Positions 36,490 to 45,665 of a stretch of 64,000 bases of DNA are shown here, in pieces (position 1 is the stretch's first letter; each line of letters starts with the position of its first letter). Where the stretch lies: positions 18,739 through 82,738 of the forward strand of contig NZ_JACDDD010000007.1 of assembly GCF_013817205.1 (NCBI RefSeq), given 5' to 3'. A model generated the notes under the pieces. The model searched no databases and was not told the DNA's origin. It saw only the letters and a list, made by a program, of their open reading frames with translations. This stretch comes from Polaromonas sp. GTDB lineage: Bacteria > Pseudomonadota > Gammaproteobacteria > Burkholderiales > Burkholderiaceae_C. Made by a program: the position numbers and the translations under genes.

Positions 36490-36554
36490 TCACAACGAGG
36501 TGACAGGCAGCCGGCCGGTGGCCGGCTGCAACGCAGGCAAGAACAACGACTCTC

Positions 36555-37439
36555 ATGGAAATATTCGGCATTCCCCATCAAGCCTTCCTCGGCCAGCTCA
36601 TGCTGGGCCTGGTCAACGGCGCGTTTTACGCCATGCTCAGCCTCGGCCTGGCGGTCATTTTCGGCCTGCTGGACGTCGTCAACTTCGCGCATGGCGCACT
36701 GTACATGCTGGGCGCGTTCGCCGCCTGGATCATGCTCGACAAATGGGCCGTGAATTTCTGGTTCGCTCTGATCCTTGCCCCGCTCGCCGTTGGCGTCCTC
36801 GGCGTGGTCATCGAGCGGCTTTTTCTCAAGCACCTGTACGGGCTGGACCCGCTGTACGGCCTGCTGCTGACCTTCGGTCTGGCGCTGATCTTTGAAGGCG
36901 TGTTGCGCGAACAGTACGGCGTGTCCGGCCAGTCCTACCCGGTGCCCGACCTGCTGTCAGGCGCCACCAACCTCGGCTTCATGGTCCTGCCGAACTACCG
37001 CGCCTTTGTCGTGCTGGCGTCGCTGGTGGTCTGCCTGGGAACCTGGTATCTGATCGAGCGCACCCGGCTGGGGGCCTATCTCCGGGCCGGCACCGAAAAC
37101 GCCAAGCTGGTGCAGGCCTTTGGTGTCAACGTGCCGCTGATGGTGATGTTGACCTACGGCGCCGGCGCCGCACTGGCCGGATTGGCGGGTGTGCTGGCCG
37201 CACCCATCATCCAGGTCAATCCACTGATGGGCTCCAACCTGATTATCGTGGTCTTCGCGGTGGTGGTCATCGGCGGCATGGGCTCCATCCTGGGATCTGT
37301 GATCACCGGACTGGGCCTGGGTGTGGTCGAAGGGCTGACGCGTGTTTTTTACCCCGAGGCATCCAGCATCGTGGTCTTTATCATCATGGTCATCGTGCTG
37401 ATGCTGCGACCGGCAGGCCTGTTCGGCAAAGAAGCATGA
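36555..37439 (+). CDS. ABC transporter permease, LivH type
   Basis: The 294-aa integral membrane protein has about eight helices, with GLVNGAFYAMLSLGLAVIFG and VNFAHGALYMLGAFAAW at the N-terminal region and VFAVVVIGGMGSILGSVITG at the C-terminal half, all typical of LivH. It pairs with the separate LivM gene 127 bp downstream, unlike the fused permease of the first system. The gap between them contains a GC-rich repeat (family B). Confidence 0.9.
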   Translation: MEIFGIPHQAFLGQLMLGLVNGAFYAMLSLGLAVIFGLLDVVNFAHGALYMLGAFAAWIMLDKWAVNFWFALILAPLAVGVLGVVIERLFLKHLYGLDPLYGLLLTFGLALIFEGVLREQYGVSGQSYPVPDLLSGATNLGFMVLPNYRAFVVLASLVVCLGTWYLIERTRLGAYLRAGTENAKLVQAFGVNVPLMVMLTYGAGAALAGLAGVLAAPIIQVNPLMGSNLIIVVFAVVVIGGMGSILGSVITGLGLGVVEGLTRVFYPEASSIVVFIIMVIVLMLRPAGLFGKEA

Positions 37440-37441
37440 CA

Positions 37442-37489
37442 GCCCCCACGCTCCCCACTTCGTGTGGTTCGCTGCCCCCCGAGGGGGCG
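37442..37489 (+). repeat. GC-rich dispersed repeat, copy 1 (family B)
   Basis: The sequence GCCCCCACGCTCCCCACTTC continues into GTTCGCTGCCCCCCGAGGGGGC. It lies between livH and livM. A second copy in inverted orientation follows livM. Confidence 0.7.
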
Positions 37490-37566
37490 CTGCGCCTGCG
37501 GCCTGGCAAAGCCAGTTCCGCGGCCCCGGCTTGCAAATACTCCCCGTCGCTCGCAGGCTCGTAAAA

Positions 37567-38529
37567 ATGAATAGCAACAACAAACTGACCCGTTTCACCT
37601 ACCTGGCCATCCTGGTCCTGCTGCTGGTTTCGCCGCTGATGGGGCTGTACCCGGTGTTTGTGATGAAGCTGCTGTGCTTCGCACTGTTCGCTTGCGCCTT
37701 CAACCTGCTGCTGGGCTTCACCGGTCTGCTGTCTTTCGGGCATGCGGCTTTCTTCGGCTTCGCGGCCTATGTCACTGGCTGGTTCATCAAGGCCATGAGC
37801 TGGTCGCCAGAACTGGGCATCCTCGCCGGTGTGGTGTCGGCGGTGCTGCTGGGCCTGGTATTCGGCGCGATCGCGATCCGGCGCCAGGGCATCTACTTCG
37901 CCATGATCACGCTGGCGCTGGCCCAGATGGTGTTTTTCCTGTGCCTGCAGGCGCCTTTCACCGGTGGTGAGGACGGCTTGCAGGGGGTGCAGCGCGGTAG
38001 CCTGTTCGGCCTGCTGCCCCTGGCCTCGGACACCAGCATGTACTACTTCGTGCTCGCGGTGGTGGTGGGCTGTTTTCTCGGAATCTCGCGCATCGTGACC
38101 TCGCCTTTCGGGCAGGTGCTCAAGATGATCCGCGAAAACGAGCCTCGCGCAATTTCCCTGGGCTACAACGTGGACCGCTACAAGCTGCTGGCCTTTGTGC
38201 TGTCAGCAGGACTGACCGGTCTGGCGGGTTCACTGAAAACGCTGGTTATGGGTTTCGCCACTCTGTCGGACGTGCACTGGTCCATGTCGGGCGAGGTGAT
38301 CCTGATGACGCTGTTGGGCGGCGTCGGCACCTTCTTCGGTCCGGTGTTCGGCGCGGGCATCGTGATCTCACTGCAGAACCTGCTGGCTGACAAGGTCGGC
38401 TCCTGGGTCACGGTCATCATCGGCGTGATTTTTGTGATCTGCGTGCTTTCCTTCCGCAAAGGCGTGGTTGGTGAAGTGCAGGCTTACATAGAGCGGCGCC
38501 GGCGCACTGCGGCAGCGCCCGAAAACTAA
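37567..38529 (+). CDS. ABC transporter permease, LivM type
   Basis: The 320-aa membrane protein has the LivM hallmarks LLGFTGLLSFGHAAFFGFAAYVTG, an FAMITLALAQMVFFLCLQ helix, and VILMTLLGGVGTFFGPVFGAGIV near the end. It completes the five-gene importer. The ATG at 37,567 is the first that excludes the low-complexity repeat DNA upstream; its ribosome site is weak, so the protein level may depend on coupling or a longer leader. The two family B repeats flank it in opposite orientation. Confidence 0.88.
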   Translation: MNSNNKLTRFTYLAILVLLLVSPLMGLYPVFVMKLLCFALFACAFNLLLGFTGLLSFGHAAFFGFAAYVTGWFIKAMSWSPELGILAGVVSAVLLGLVFGAIAIRRQGIYFAMITLALAQMVFFLCLQAPFTGGEDGLQGVQRGSLFGLLPLASDTSMYYFVLAVVVGCFLGISRIVTSPFGQVLKMIRENEPRAISLGYNVDRYKLLAFVLSAGLTGLAGSLKTLVMGFATLSDVHWSMSGEVILMTLLGGVGTFFGPVFGAGIVISLQNLLADKVGSWVTVIIGVIFVICVLSFRKGVVGEVQAYIERRRRTAAAPEN

Positions 38530-38581
38530 AGCGGGCTCCGAGCGTGGCCTTGCGCAGCGCAGGGCCGCCCCAATCAGCACA

Positions 38582-38630
38582 GCCCCCTCGGGGGGCAGCG
38601 AGCTACACGCCAGTGAGCGAGCGTGGGGGC
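38582..38630 (-). repeat. GC-rich dispersed repeat, copy 2 (family B), inverted
   Basis: Read on the minus strand it begins GCCCCCACGCTCGCTCACTG and contains GCTCGCTGCCCCCCGAGGGG, matching copy 1. It sits between the convergent livM and transglutaminase genes and could end transcription from both sides. Confidence 0.7.
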
Positions 38631-38631
38631 A

Positions 38632-39504
38632 TTAATCTTCAATGCCCGCGGTAGAGAGGGCATCAGTGACGTGTTCCGGCAGCACCAGGTTGCCGCTGTC
38701 ATCCGGCAGGGCCTCGATGCTGATCACTGGCGCCGAGGAGCTGACGCCACCGAACATGGTGGCGAACGCTGCGGATGCGGCATCCTGGCCAGTGGCAAAA
38801 CGCACAAAACCCATCGGAATCGCCGTGCCTGAAGGGTCGAACATATACCAGCGGTGACCTACATACACCTCGACATAGGCGTGGAAGTCGGTCGGACCCA
38901 AAGCGGGGTCCGCGCCGTAATCGATACCGCTGACAAAACGTGCAGGGATGTTGACCGCGCGGCAAAGCGCAATCATGAGGTGCGCAAAATCGCGGCAAAC
39001 GCCGGCCTCGTCGATCAGCGTGTCCACTGCGGTGGTGTAGCCGGTCGAGCTGTTGGAGGTGAAGGTCACACGCTGGTTGACCCAGTCGCGAATCGCCTGC
39101 ACCCGGCTGTAACCCTGGCGCAGGTGGCCGAACTCCTTGACTGCGAGGCGGTGCAGCCTGTCCGACTGGCAATACCGGCTGGGGTACAGGTAAGACAGCA
39201 CCTGACCGGGCAGTTGCAGCACGTTGATCTCTGGCAGGTTGTCGGGCAACTCGCGGAAGTGGTGCACGTCCACTGTCGCGGCGTAATTTACCGTCAGCGG
39301 GCCCGGTGCGGCGTGAAGCCGCAGGTAGCGGTTGTGGTTTGTCGCGTCGGTGTAAATATCGGGCTGCAAAACCTGGCTGATACCCAGGGTTTCGTGCAGC
39401 ACGGTCTGCTGGCGCGTCTGCGCGGCGTGGATGTTGAACACAAAATCGCAGCCAGTATCGGCCACCTGGTAAGCGAGTTCAATTGAAAATTTAAGCCTGA
39501 CCAT
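38632..39504 (-). CDS. Transglutaminase-like family protein
   Basis: This 290-aa cytoplasmic protein has an N-terminal beta-rich domain and a C-terminal transglutaminase-core domain. The cysteine of the catalytic triad is in EAGVCRDFAHLMIALCRAVNIPARFVSG, the His in PTDFHAYVEVYVG, and the Asp in FDPSGTAIP. Bacterial members are mostly proteases or protein-modifying enzymes of unknown target; one group is linked to circularly-permuted ATP-grasp proteins, but no such gene is in the window. It is monocistronic and reads away from the DbpA gene. Confidence 0.85.
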   Translation of the reverse strand: MVRLKFSIELAYQVADTGCDFVFNIHAAQTRQQTVLHETLGISQVLQPDIYTDATNHNRYLRLHAAPGPLTVNYAATVDVHHFRELPDNLPEINVLQLPGQVLSYLYPSRYCQSDRLHRLAVKEFGHLRQGYSRVQAIRDWVNQRVTFTSNSSTGYTTAVDTLIDEAGVCRDFAHLMIALCRAVNIPARFVSGIDYGADPALGPTDFHAYVEVYVGHRWYMFDPSGTAIPMGFVRFATGQDAASAAFATMFGGVSSSAPVISIEALPDDSGNLVLPEHVTDALSTAGIED

Positions 39505-39747
39505 GATGGTGTCCTGAAAGGGTGCTGCAGCCGGCGGACGCAGGCTGCGAAAACTGAAAGGGGTAAGGCGTGGGAGCAGGGGTCCTGCATGCGAAGCCGG
39601 GCATCACCCGCCATCGTGGATTGTGAAGACTTCCAAAGACCCTGCATGCAACTCGCGGCAGTGCCCCATGATCAGCCGCCGCCCAACCTGACACGCACGC
39701 AGCACATCCACCTACAGACAGAGCTTCAAACCCGCGGGACCTCGATT

Positions 39748-39800
39748 GCTCCTCTTTCGATAGCTGTATGCACCCGTCCAGTATGGGCTGAGGCCCAATT
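39748..39800 (+). repeat. Dispersed intergenic repeat, copy 6 (family A)
   Basis: GCTCCTCTTTCGATAGC leads to the tail TATGGGCTGAGGCCCAATTT. It lies in the 313-bp gene-free stretch 39,505-39,817 between the transglutaminase start and the DbpA stop codon. Nothing else is supported there. Confidence 0.65.
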
Positions 39801-39817
39801 TCGTGCTCAAACGTGGA

Positions 39818-41257
39818 TCAAGCCTCGTCCATGAAACGCACCTTGACACTTTTACCCTTGACACCGCCATTGGCCAGCTTTTGCTGCGCCTGGCTGGCAA
39901 TCATGCGGTCCACGGCGACATAGGTGGAGAACTCGTTGACATTGATCTTGCCGACCTGCTCTCGCGTGAAGGGCGGCACATTGCCGGCAGCGCCGGTCAG
40001 CGCGCCCAGCACGTCGCCGGCGCGGATTTTTTCCTTGCGGCCACCGACGATCTGCAGCGTCACCATGGGCGGCAGCAACGGTTCGTTGCTGGCCGGCGTG
40101 AGCTCGCTGAGCTTGTGCCATTCGGACTCGGCTTTCTGCAGCACCTCGATCTTGCCGACGTAACCCATTTCGTCCATGCTGGCCAGGCTGATGGCCCAGC
40201 CCTCTTCATCAGCGCGGCCAGTGCGGCCTATGCGGTGGATGTGCACTTCGGCGTCAGGCGTCACGTCCACATTGATCACCATGGCGAGCTGCGCGATGTC
40301 CAGGCCGCGTGCCGCCACATCGGTGGCTACCAGCACCGAACAACTGCGATTGGCAAACTGCACCAGCACCTGGTCGCGCTCGCGCTGCTCCAGCTCACCA
40401 AACAGTGCCAGCGCACTGAAACCCTGTTCTTTCAGATAGGCCACGAGTGCGCGGCACTGCGACTTGGTGTTGCAAAACGCCAGCGTGCTGGCCGGGCGGA
40501 AGTGACGCAGCACCTGCGCCACGGCGCCGAGTCGGGCCTCGTCATGCTCGCTGTCGGGCACCTGGTACCAGCGCTGCTGGATCTTGGTTTTTTCATGCTG
40601 CGCCTGGACCGTGATGGTTTGCGGGCTCTTCATGAACTGCTGGCTGATTTTCGCAATGCCTTCCGGGTAAGTCGCCGAAAACAGCAGGGTCTGCCGCTCT
40701 TTCGGGCACTGTTTGGCCACGGTAACAATGTCCTCGAAAAAGCCCATGTCCAGCATGCGGTCGGCTTCGTCCAGCACCAGCGTATTCAGGGCCTCCAGCG
40801 TCAGGTGGCCGCGGGCCAGATGATCCATGATGCGGCCGGGCGTGCCCACCACGATATGCGCGCCGTTTTCCAGGCTGGCGGTCTGGTTGCGCAGCGGCAC
40901 ACCACCGCACAGCACCACCACCTTGATGTTTTCTTCGGCCCGCGCCAGGCGGCGGATTTCGGTAGCCACCTGATCGGCCAGCTCGCGTGTCGGGCACAGC
41001 GCCATGGCCTGCACCGCAAAACGCCGCGCGTTGAGATTTGCCAGCAGGGGAATGGCAAACGCAGCGGTCTTGCCGCTGCCGGTTTTGGCCTGCGCGATGA
41101 TGTCCTTGCCGGCCAGTGCCAGCGGCAGGCTGGCCGCCTGGATCGGCGTCATGGCCAGGTAACCGAGGGTTTTGAGATTGGCCTGCATCGCAGGATTCAG
41201 CGGCAGCGAGCTGAAGTCAGCGCTTGCTGCGCCGGAGGTCGGGGGGGAAGAAGTCAT
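39818..41257 (-). CDS. dbpA: ATP-dependent RNA helicase DbpA
   Basis: The 479-aa protein has a full DEAD-box core: motif I AKTGSGKT, PTRELA, GTPGR, DEAD, SAT and HRIGRTGR. A C-terminal DbpA RNA-binding domain follows with VTLQIVGGRKEKIRAGDVLGAL and GKINVNEFSTYVAVDRMIASQA. DbpA is activated by hairpin 92 of 23S rRNA and acts in large ribosomal subunit assembly. The start at 41,257 fits the family; an upstream Met would add 17 unrelated residues. The gene is monocistronic. It is distinguished from the RhlE-like helicase by the specific C-terminal domain. Confidence 0.94.
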   Translation of the reverse strand: MTSSPPTSGAASADFSSLPLNPAMQANLKTLGYLAMTPIQAASLPLALAGKDIIAQAKTGSGKTAAFAIPLLANLNARRFAVQAMALCPTRELADQVATEIRRLARAEENIKVVVLCGGVPLRNQTASLENGAHIVVGTPGRIMDHLARGHLTLEALNTLVLDEADRMLDMGFFEDIVTVAKQCPKERQTLLFSATYPEGIAKISQQFMKSPQTITVQAQHEKTKIQQRWYQVPDSEHDEARLGAVAQVLRHFRPASTLAFCNTKSQCRALVAYLKEQGFSALALFGELEQRERDQVLVQFANRSCSVLVATDVAARGLDIAQLAMVINVDVTPDAEVHIHRIGRTGRADEEGWAISLASMDEMGYVGKIEVLQKAESEWHKLSELTPASNEPLLPPMVTLQIVGGRKEKIRAGDVLGALTGAAGNVPPFTREQVGKINVNEFSTYVAVDRMIASQAQQKLANGGVKGKSVKVRFMDEA

Positions 41258-41398
41258 GGGGTGATTATCGGCGCTGGGTCGCTTCAGACAGGTCGGCGCC
41301 TGCCGCAAGGCCCAGGTGGGTGCAGGCGGCGTGCCGCCGGTGATTCCGGGAAATATGAATCAAATGAGCACCCAGCTCCCGTCCTGCATGGACAGACA

Positions 41399-41415
41399 GC
41401 TACTTTATTGATAGC
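41399..41415 (+). repeat. Family A repeat stem only
   Basis: GCTACTTTATTGATAGC matches the 5' stem of the dispersed repeat without the conserved tail. It lies between dbpA and the divergent PAP2 gene. Confidence 0.45.
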
Positions 41416-41492
41416 AAATCTCCTGATCGACAACTCGCCATCGCTGCCTGACGGGATCGGCGAGGCGCACAGGCCTTAAGCTGGGTGCCACC

Positions 41493-42323
41493 ATGCCCAC
41501 CACCGATTTTTCCGCCGCGCTGGTCCAGACCCTGGGCGCCCACGCCCTGCTGCTGTTTGCCGTGCTTCTGGTCCTGCTGATGCCATGGGTCACCACCCTG
41601 TGGTGGCTGGCGCAGCGGTATGCACTGCCGCGCGAGACCAGCCCCCTGGGCCCCGGGGTTTACCTGCTGATCCGCCTGGTAGCAGGGTTTGCAGCGCTGG
41701 TGGCCGGCGCCGCATTGTTTGCCGGCATCGCCGAGAAGCTGGGCGACGGTGCACGCGTCGGTCAACTCGATCAGTTTTTCTCGGATGCGGTGCGTGAACA
41801 CACGCCCGCTTGGGCACTGCAGGCCTTTGCCTGGATCACCCGGCTCGGTGATACCGCCACACTGAGCGTGGTGTGCATCGTCGTCGCGGCCCTGCTGCTG
41901 CTGCACGGGCGGCGCTGGCTGGCGCTAGCCTGGGTGCTCACCATCAGCGGCAACGCCCTGCTCAACACCACACTCAAGGCAGTGTTTGCCCGGACCCGGC
42001 CGCTGCACGAGGACGGACCGGTCCAGGCCGGGGGCTGGAGCTTCCCGAGCGGCCACAGCTCGGGCGCCGTCGTGCTTTACGGCATGCTGGCCTATGTGCT
42101 GCTGCGCAGCCTGCCACCGGCGCTGGCCCGGCGGGCCAGCCTGCCGCTGGTGCTGCTGGCCGCAGCCACGGCCTTCAGCGTGGGCTGCAGCCGGATCTTT
42201 TTGCAGGTGCATTTCGCCACCGATGTGCTGGCCGGTTTTGCATCGGGCACGGCCTGGCTGGCCATCTGTGTGGCCAGCGCCGAATGGGCCAGCCACTACC
42301 GTCAATCCCGGCCAGGGAGATAG
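41493..42323 (+). CDS. PAP2-family membrane phosphatase
   Basis: The 276-aa integral membrane protein has the three motifs of PAP2 acid phosphatases: KAVFARTRP (K-x6-RP), PSGH in FPSGHSSGAV, and SRIFLQVHFATD (SR-x5-H-x3-D). Several hydrophobic helices surround them. Likely substrates are undecaprenyl pyrophosphate or phosphatidic acid. The motif His in PSGH and the last His are present, so it should be active. Its last 22 bases overlap the convergent PNPOx-like gene. Confidence 0.9.
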   Translation: MPTTDFSAALVQTLGAHALLLFAVLLVLLMPWVTTLWWLAQRYALPRETSPLGPGVYLLIRLVAGFAALVAGAALFAGIAEKLGDGARVGQLDQFFSDAVREHTPAWALQAFAWITRLGDTATLSVVCIVVAALLLLHGRRWLALAWVLTISGNALLNTTLKAVFARTRPLHEDGPVQAGGWSFPSGHSSGAVVLYGMLAYVLLRSLPPALARRASLPLVLLAAATAFSVGCSRIFLQVHFATDVLAGFASGTAWLAICVASAEWASHYRQSRPGR

Positions 42324-43240
42324 GGCGACAACTCGGCCGGCCCCCAGCGCAATGGCAACACACCCTCGACGCGCCGCATCGACAGCACCTGCGTGCGGAG
42401 CAGGCGCTGGGCGCCTTCAAATTCCCGCAGGTCGGGGCCGTCCCAAATGATGCTCGCTGCGACCGCGAGGTACAACAGGTCGCCCTTCTCAAAATCTATA
42501 AACAGCAGGCCGGCGCGCGGATCGACTGCGATATTGCCCAGGGTGTTGAAGAAATAGTTGCCAACGTAGTCCGGCACCGTCAGCACAGCGTTCCCGTCCA
42601 GCTGCACAAAGCCGGGCTTGCCCCCGCGGTGCGACACATCGACCCCACCGGCATGCCACGCCTTCGCGCTGTCGCCGGCATAGGCAGTGGCGATGAAAAA
42701 CGTATCTGCGGCAGTGATGATGCGGCGCGCCGCCTCGTCCAGTTGCCGCGACTCGTGCATTACCGGCGCAGCGCCGTCGCCTTGCAGGTACACCGGCTCA
42801 CGCGCCTGGATGTACTTGGGGCAATTGCCAAAACTCTGGCTGACTTCCACCGAAAAGCCCGAAGCCTTCACATGACGAACGCTGCCGTTCATGCGATTGC
42901 GCCGCCGCGTGTGCGGCTCCAGCCCCAGCAAGCCGATAGGCGCGCCCTCAGCCAGTGTCACTTCCAGCGGATCGCCGGGCAGCGGCGTTGTCTTGACGTC
43001 CAGACGCTGCGGATGCGGCGAATGCAAAAAGCCTGGCGGCCGGGCCAGCACCGACGCCCAGGGCTGGCCCTGCGCATCCACCGTGCCGGCAATCACAAAA
43101 GGCAGTTGCGCGAAAAACTCGCGGTGCTGCTCCGGCATGAAGTCGCGGATCACGCGTGGGCCGAGCTGCGTCATGCGGGCCTCTACGCCGGCACGCGCCT
43201 GCAGGGCGCGTTCGCCTTCGTGAAAAACGGGGGAGGTCAT
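42302..43240 (-). CDS. Pyridoxamine 5'-phosphate oxidase-related flavin-binding protein
   Basis: The 312-aa protein has two PNPOx-like split beta-barrel segments: EQHREFFAQLPFVIAGTVDAQGQPWASVLARPPGFL and DTFFIATAYAGDSAKAWHAGGVDVSHRGGKPGFV. These folds bind FMN, F420 or haem; the cofactor here is not readable. It forms an operon with the glutathione transferase gene, overlapping it by four bases at its start. That pairing, plus the divergent LysR regulator, suggests a detoxification or redox role. The convergent overlap with PAP2 is 22 bp. Confidence 0.8.
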   Translation of the reverse strand: MTSPVFHEGERALQARAGVEARMTQLGPRVIRDFMPEQHREFFAQLPFVIAGTVDAQGQPWASVLARPPGFLHSPHPQRLDVKTTPLPGDPLEVTLAEGAPIGLLGLEPHTRRRNRMNGSVRHVKASGFSVEVSQSFGNCPKYIQAREPVYLQGDGAAPVMHESRQLDEAARRIITAADTFFIATAYAGDSAKAWHAGGVDVSHRGGKPGFVQLDGNAVLTVPDYVGNYFFNTLGNIAVDPRAGLLFIDFEKGDLLYLAVAASIIWDGPDLREFEGAQRLLRTQVLSMRRVEGVLPLRWGPAELSPYLPGRD

Positions 43241-43902
43241 GCCGCTGGCGCCGACAAACCCACCGGCGTTTGAACCATGGGTACAAAACCGGGCAGGGCC
43301 TCCATACGTGCCAGCCAGGCGCGCAACTGGGGATAGGGCTCCAGCGACACCCGGCCCTCCGGCGCACGCGCGACATAGCTGTAGTTGGCGATGTCGGCCA
43401 GGGTCGGCGTGGCGCCGGCCAGGAAGTGGGAAGTTGCCAGATGCTGCTCCATCACCGCGAACAGCGCATGTGAACGCTCAATCGCGTCCGGACTGGCCGG
43501 CCGCTTGAACAGCTCGCCCACCCGGGCAAGCGAGGGCCCGAAAGCCAGGGGGCCGGCGGCCACCGACAGCCAGCGCTGCACGCGCGCTGCGGCCAACGGG
43601 TCGCTCGGCAGCCAGCTGTCCGGCTCAGGCGCATAACGGCCGGCCAGGTACACCAGGATGGCATTGGAGTCGGCCAGCAGAATGTCGCCATCTGCCATCA
43701 CCGGAACCTGGCCGAAAGGATTCATGGCGAGGAACCCCGGCGTCTTGTGCTCCTTCGCCACCAGATCGATGTCAATGGCCTCGAAGGGAAGGCCCAGCAA
43801 TGAAAGAAACAGTGCCACGCGGTGGGAATGGCCCGAGATGGCAGCACCGTAAAGCTTGATGGGCTGCGCGGGAAAAGCAGCGGGGACGGTTCCTGAGTTC
43901 AT
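43237..43902 (-). CDS. Glutathione S-transferase family protein
   Basis: At 221 aa this has the thioredoxin-like N-domain (KLYGAAISGHSHRVALFLSLLGL), the cis-Pro region FGQVPVMADGDILLADSNAILVYLA with the Glu/Asp-Ser glutathione-binding pair, and a helical C-domain (HFLAGATPTLADIANYSYV). The catalytic Ser is likely in AISGHSHR. It conjugates or reduces electrophiles with glutathione. It is the first gene of a pair with the PNPOx-like gene and is divergent from a LysR regulator 120 bp away, which probably controls both. Confidence 0.87.
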   Translation of the reverse strand: MNSGTVPAAFPAQPIKLYGAAISGHSHRVALFLSLLGLPFEAIDIDLVAKEHKTPGFLAMNPFGQVPVMADGDILLADSNAILVYLAGRYAPEPDSWLPSDPLAAARVQRWLSVAAGPLAFGPSLARVGELFKRPASPDAIERSHALFAVMEQHLATSHFLAGATPTLADIANYSYVARAPEGRVSLEPYPQLRAWLARMEALPGFVPMVQTPVGLSAPAA

Positions 43903-44022
43903 GCGGGGGCTTTCGAAGTTGTGAAGAAGCCCTGAATTTTGTTTGATTCGATATCCTGAATAAATACCTCAAGATGGATTTAACTCTTCCACTTAACGGA
44001 TGAGTTGGTTTACCATGCAGCC

Positions 44023-44913
44023 ATGGACAAACTGCGCGCCATGCAGGCCTTCATCCACATCGCCGACGAAGGCAGCCTGACCGCTGCGGCCCGGGTCATG
44101 GAATCTTCACTGCCCGCAATGGTGCGCATTCTCGCTGGCTACGAGGCGCAGTTGGGTGTGCGCCTGTTCAACCGCACCACCCGCCGCATTTCGCTGACCG
44201 ATGAGGGCCGACGGCACCTGGCCAGTTGCCGGCAGATACTGGCCGCGCTGGATGACGCGGAATCGGCCCTGTCGGCAGACTCTGCAGAGCCGGCCGGCCA
44301 GCTCACCATTACCGCGCCCATGCTGTTCGGGCAAATGCATGTGGCGCCCGCCGTCACACGTTTTGTCCAGAAGTACGACAAGATGCGCTGCAGCGTGGTG
44401 CTGCTGGACCGCGTGGTCAACCTGCTCGAGGAAGGCATCGACGTCGGCATACGCATAGGTACGCTCGACGATTCCACGCTGGTGGCGCAGCCGGTAGGCC
44501 AGATCCGGCGTGTGGTGGTGGCCAGCCCCGCTTGGCTCAAACGCCACGGTGAACCGCAGCATCCGAAAGATTTGCTCAAGGCCAATTGCGTGCGCGTCAG
44601 CGACCACGCGCCAAGCTGGGGGCCGTTCATGGACCACGGCAAACCGCTGCGCCTGAGCGTCAACGGCAACCTGGAATTCAATCAGAACGCGCCGGCGGTG
44701 GCGGCCTGCGCCGCCGGCGCGGGTGTTGGCATGTTCTTCTGCTACCAGGTCGCGCCCTTCCTGAAGACCCGACAGTTGCGCATCGTGCTCGAAAGTTTCG
44801 AGCCGCCGACCAGGCCCATCCATGTGGTCTACCCGCATGCCCGGCTGCTGCCCATGCGCACACGGGTCTTCATCGACTGGATCAAGCAGGAACTTCGGGA
44901 GTCCCGGAGCTGA
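44023..44913 (+). CDS. LysR-family transcriptional regulator
   Basis: The 296-aa protein has the LysR helix-turn-helix (MQAFIHIADEGSLTAAARVMESSLPAMVRILAGYEAQLGVRLFNRTTR) followed by a ligand-binding domain typical of the DsdC/AaeR-like group. It diverges from the GST-PNPOx operon, its likely target. The ATG at 44,023 is chosen because the HTH follows directly; an upstream in-frame start adds six residues. The shared spacer of about 120 bp is A+T-rich and contains interrupted dyads, but I could not define a T-N11-A box with confidence. Confidence 0.85.
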   Translation: MDKLRAMQAFIHIADEGSLTAAARVMESSLPAMVRILAGYEAQLGVRLFNRTTRRISLTDEGRRHLASCRQILAALDDAESALSADSAEPAGQLTITAPMLFGQMHVAPAVTRFVQKYDKMRCSVVLLDRVVNLLEEGIDVGIRIGTLDDSTLVAQPVGQIRRVVVASPAWLKRHGEPQHPKDLLKANCVRVSDHAPSWGPFMDHGKPLRLSVNGNLEFNQNAPAVAACAAGAGVGMFFCYQVAPFLKTRQLRIVLESFEPPTRPIHVVYPHARLLPMRTRVFIDWIKQELRESRS

Positions 44914-44924
44914 GCCTTACCGGC

Positions 44925-45422
44925 TCAGGGCAGGGTCATGGCCTCCAGCTGGTGCATCAGGGGCACAGCAACAAGCCGCAAAAAACCGGCCTCGTGTTCT
45001 GCAATGGCGAGCGCCCCAGGGTTGGCGTGGGCCAGCCAGCCGTAGTGCCGCCCGTCGGAGTGAAGCAGCTGAACGCCGCAAAACCCCCGGAAGTGCGCGC
45101 GGCCAGGGTGTTGGCAACTGCGTTCATCGCGCAGGCCATCGGCGGTGACAAACACCGGCTCGGTCAGCATGAAGTTAAAAAAAGTTTGCTCCACAGGCAC
45201 CCGCTCGCGGCTCGGAATGTAAAGGAGCTCCCGGTCATGGACCAGCACGCGCCGCGCAAACGGCGGCTCAGACTTGTAGATGAAGGTAAAGCGGTAGTCC
45301 GTGCGGGTGTTCAGAAAATCCAGGGCCGCGCCAAGGCCGCCGACAAGCAAGACCTCTTTGAATGCATCGATTTCAGCGTCGAATGCGGAGGCTGGGAAAG
45401 ATGAGGCAGAAACCGGAGTCAT
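44925..45422 (-). CDS. GAF-like domain protein, hypothetical
   Basis: The 165-aa product begins MTPVSASSFPASAFDAEIDAFKEVL and contains LGAALDFLNTRTDYRFTFIYK and a final GFLRLVAVPLMHQLEAM, which read like a single GAF-type sensing domain. No effector domain is attached. It might bind a small ligand or be a free-standing signal protein. It ends 12 bases from the convergent LysR stop. The family assignment is tentative and rests on the general alpha/beta pattern. Confidence 0.6.
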   Translation of the reverse strand: MTPVSASSFPASAFDAEIDAFKEVLLVGGLGAALDFLNTRTDYRFTFIYKSEPPFARRVLVHDRELLYIPSRERVPVEQTFFNFMLTEPVFVTADGLRDERSCQHPGRAHFRGFCGVQLLHSDGRHYGWLAHANPGALAIAEHEAGFLRLVAVPLMHQLEAMTLP

Positions 45423-45665
45423 GTGGAAAATGGCCGAAAGGGCGTGGCGGCGATAAAAGCGAGTCTGCAGCCTTTTTGTGCCGAAAGCAAACCGTGCTTA
45501 TTCGCCAACGGCCTTCACCGCCAGCTTTCAGAGCAAAAACAGCCCTTCGCCCCGGTATGGCGGTCGCTTTCAGCTATCCTTTTTGTTCTTGAACCCCTGA
45601 GGCTTCCACATACAGACGCCGCAGCCGGACAACATCCGCCCGATTCGGGCCAACCAGACCTTTTT

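Noticed and set aside
39803..41479. A 558-codon plus-strand frame opposite dbpA
   Set aside because: Antisense to a full set of DEAD-box motifs; composition typical of a shadow frame.
41873..43273. A 466-codon plus-strand frame across PAP2 and PNPOx genes
   Set aside because: It crosses two genes with clear motifs and has no recognisable domain.
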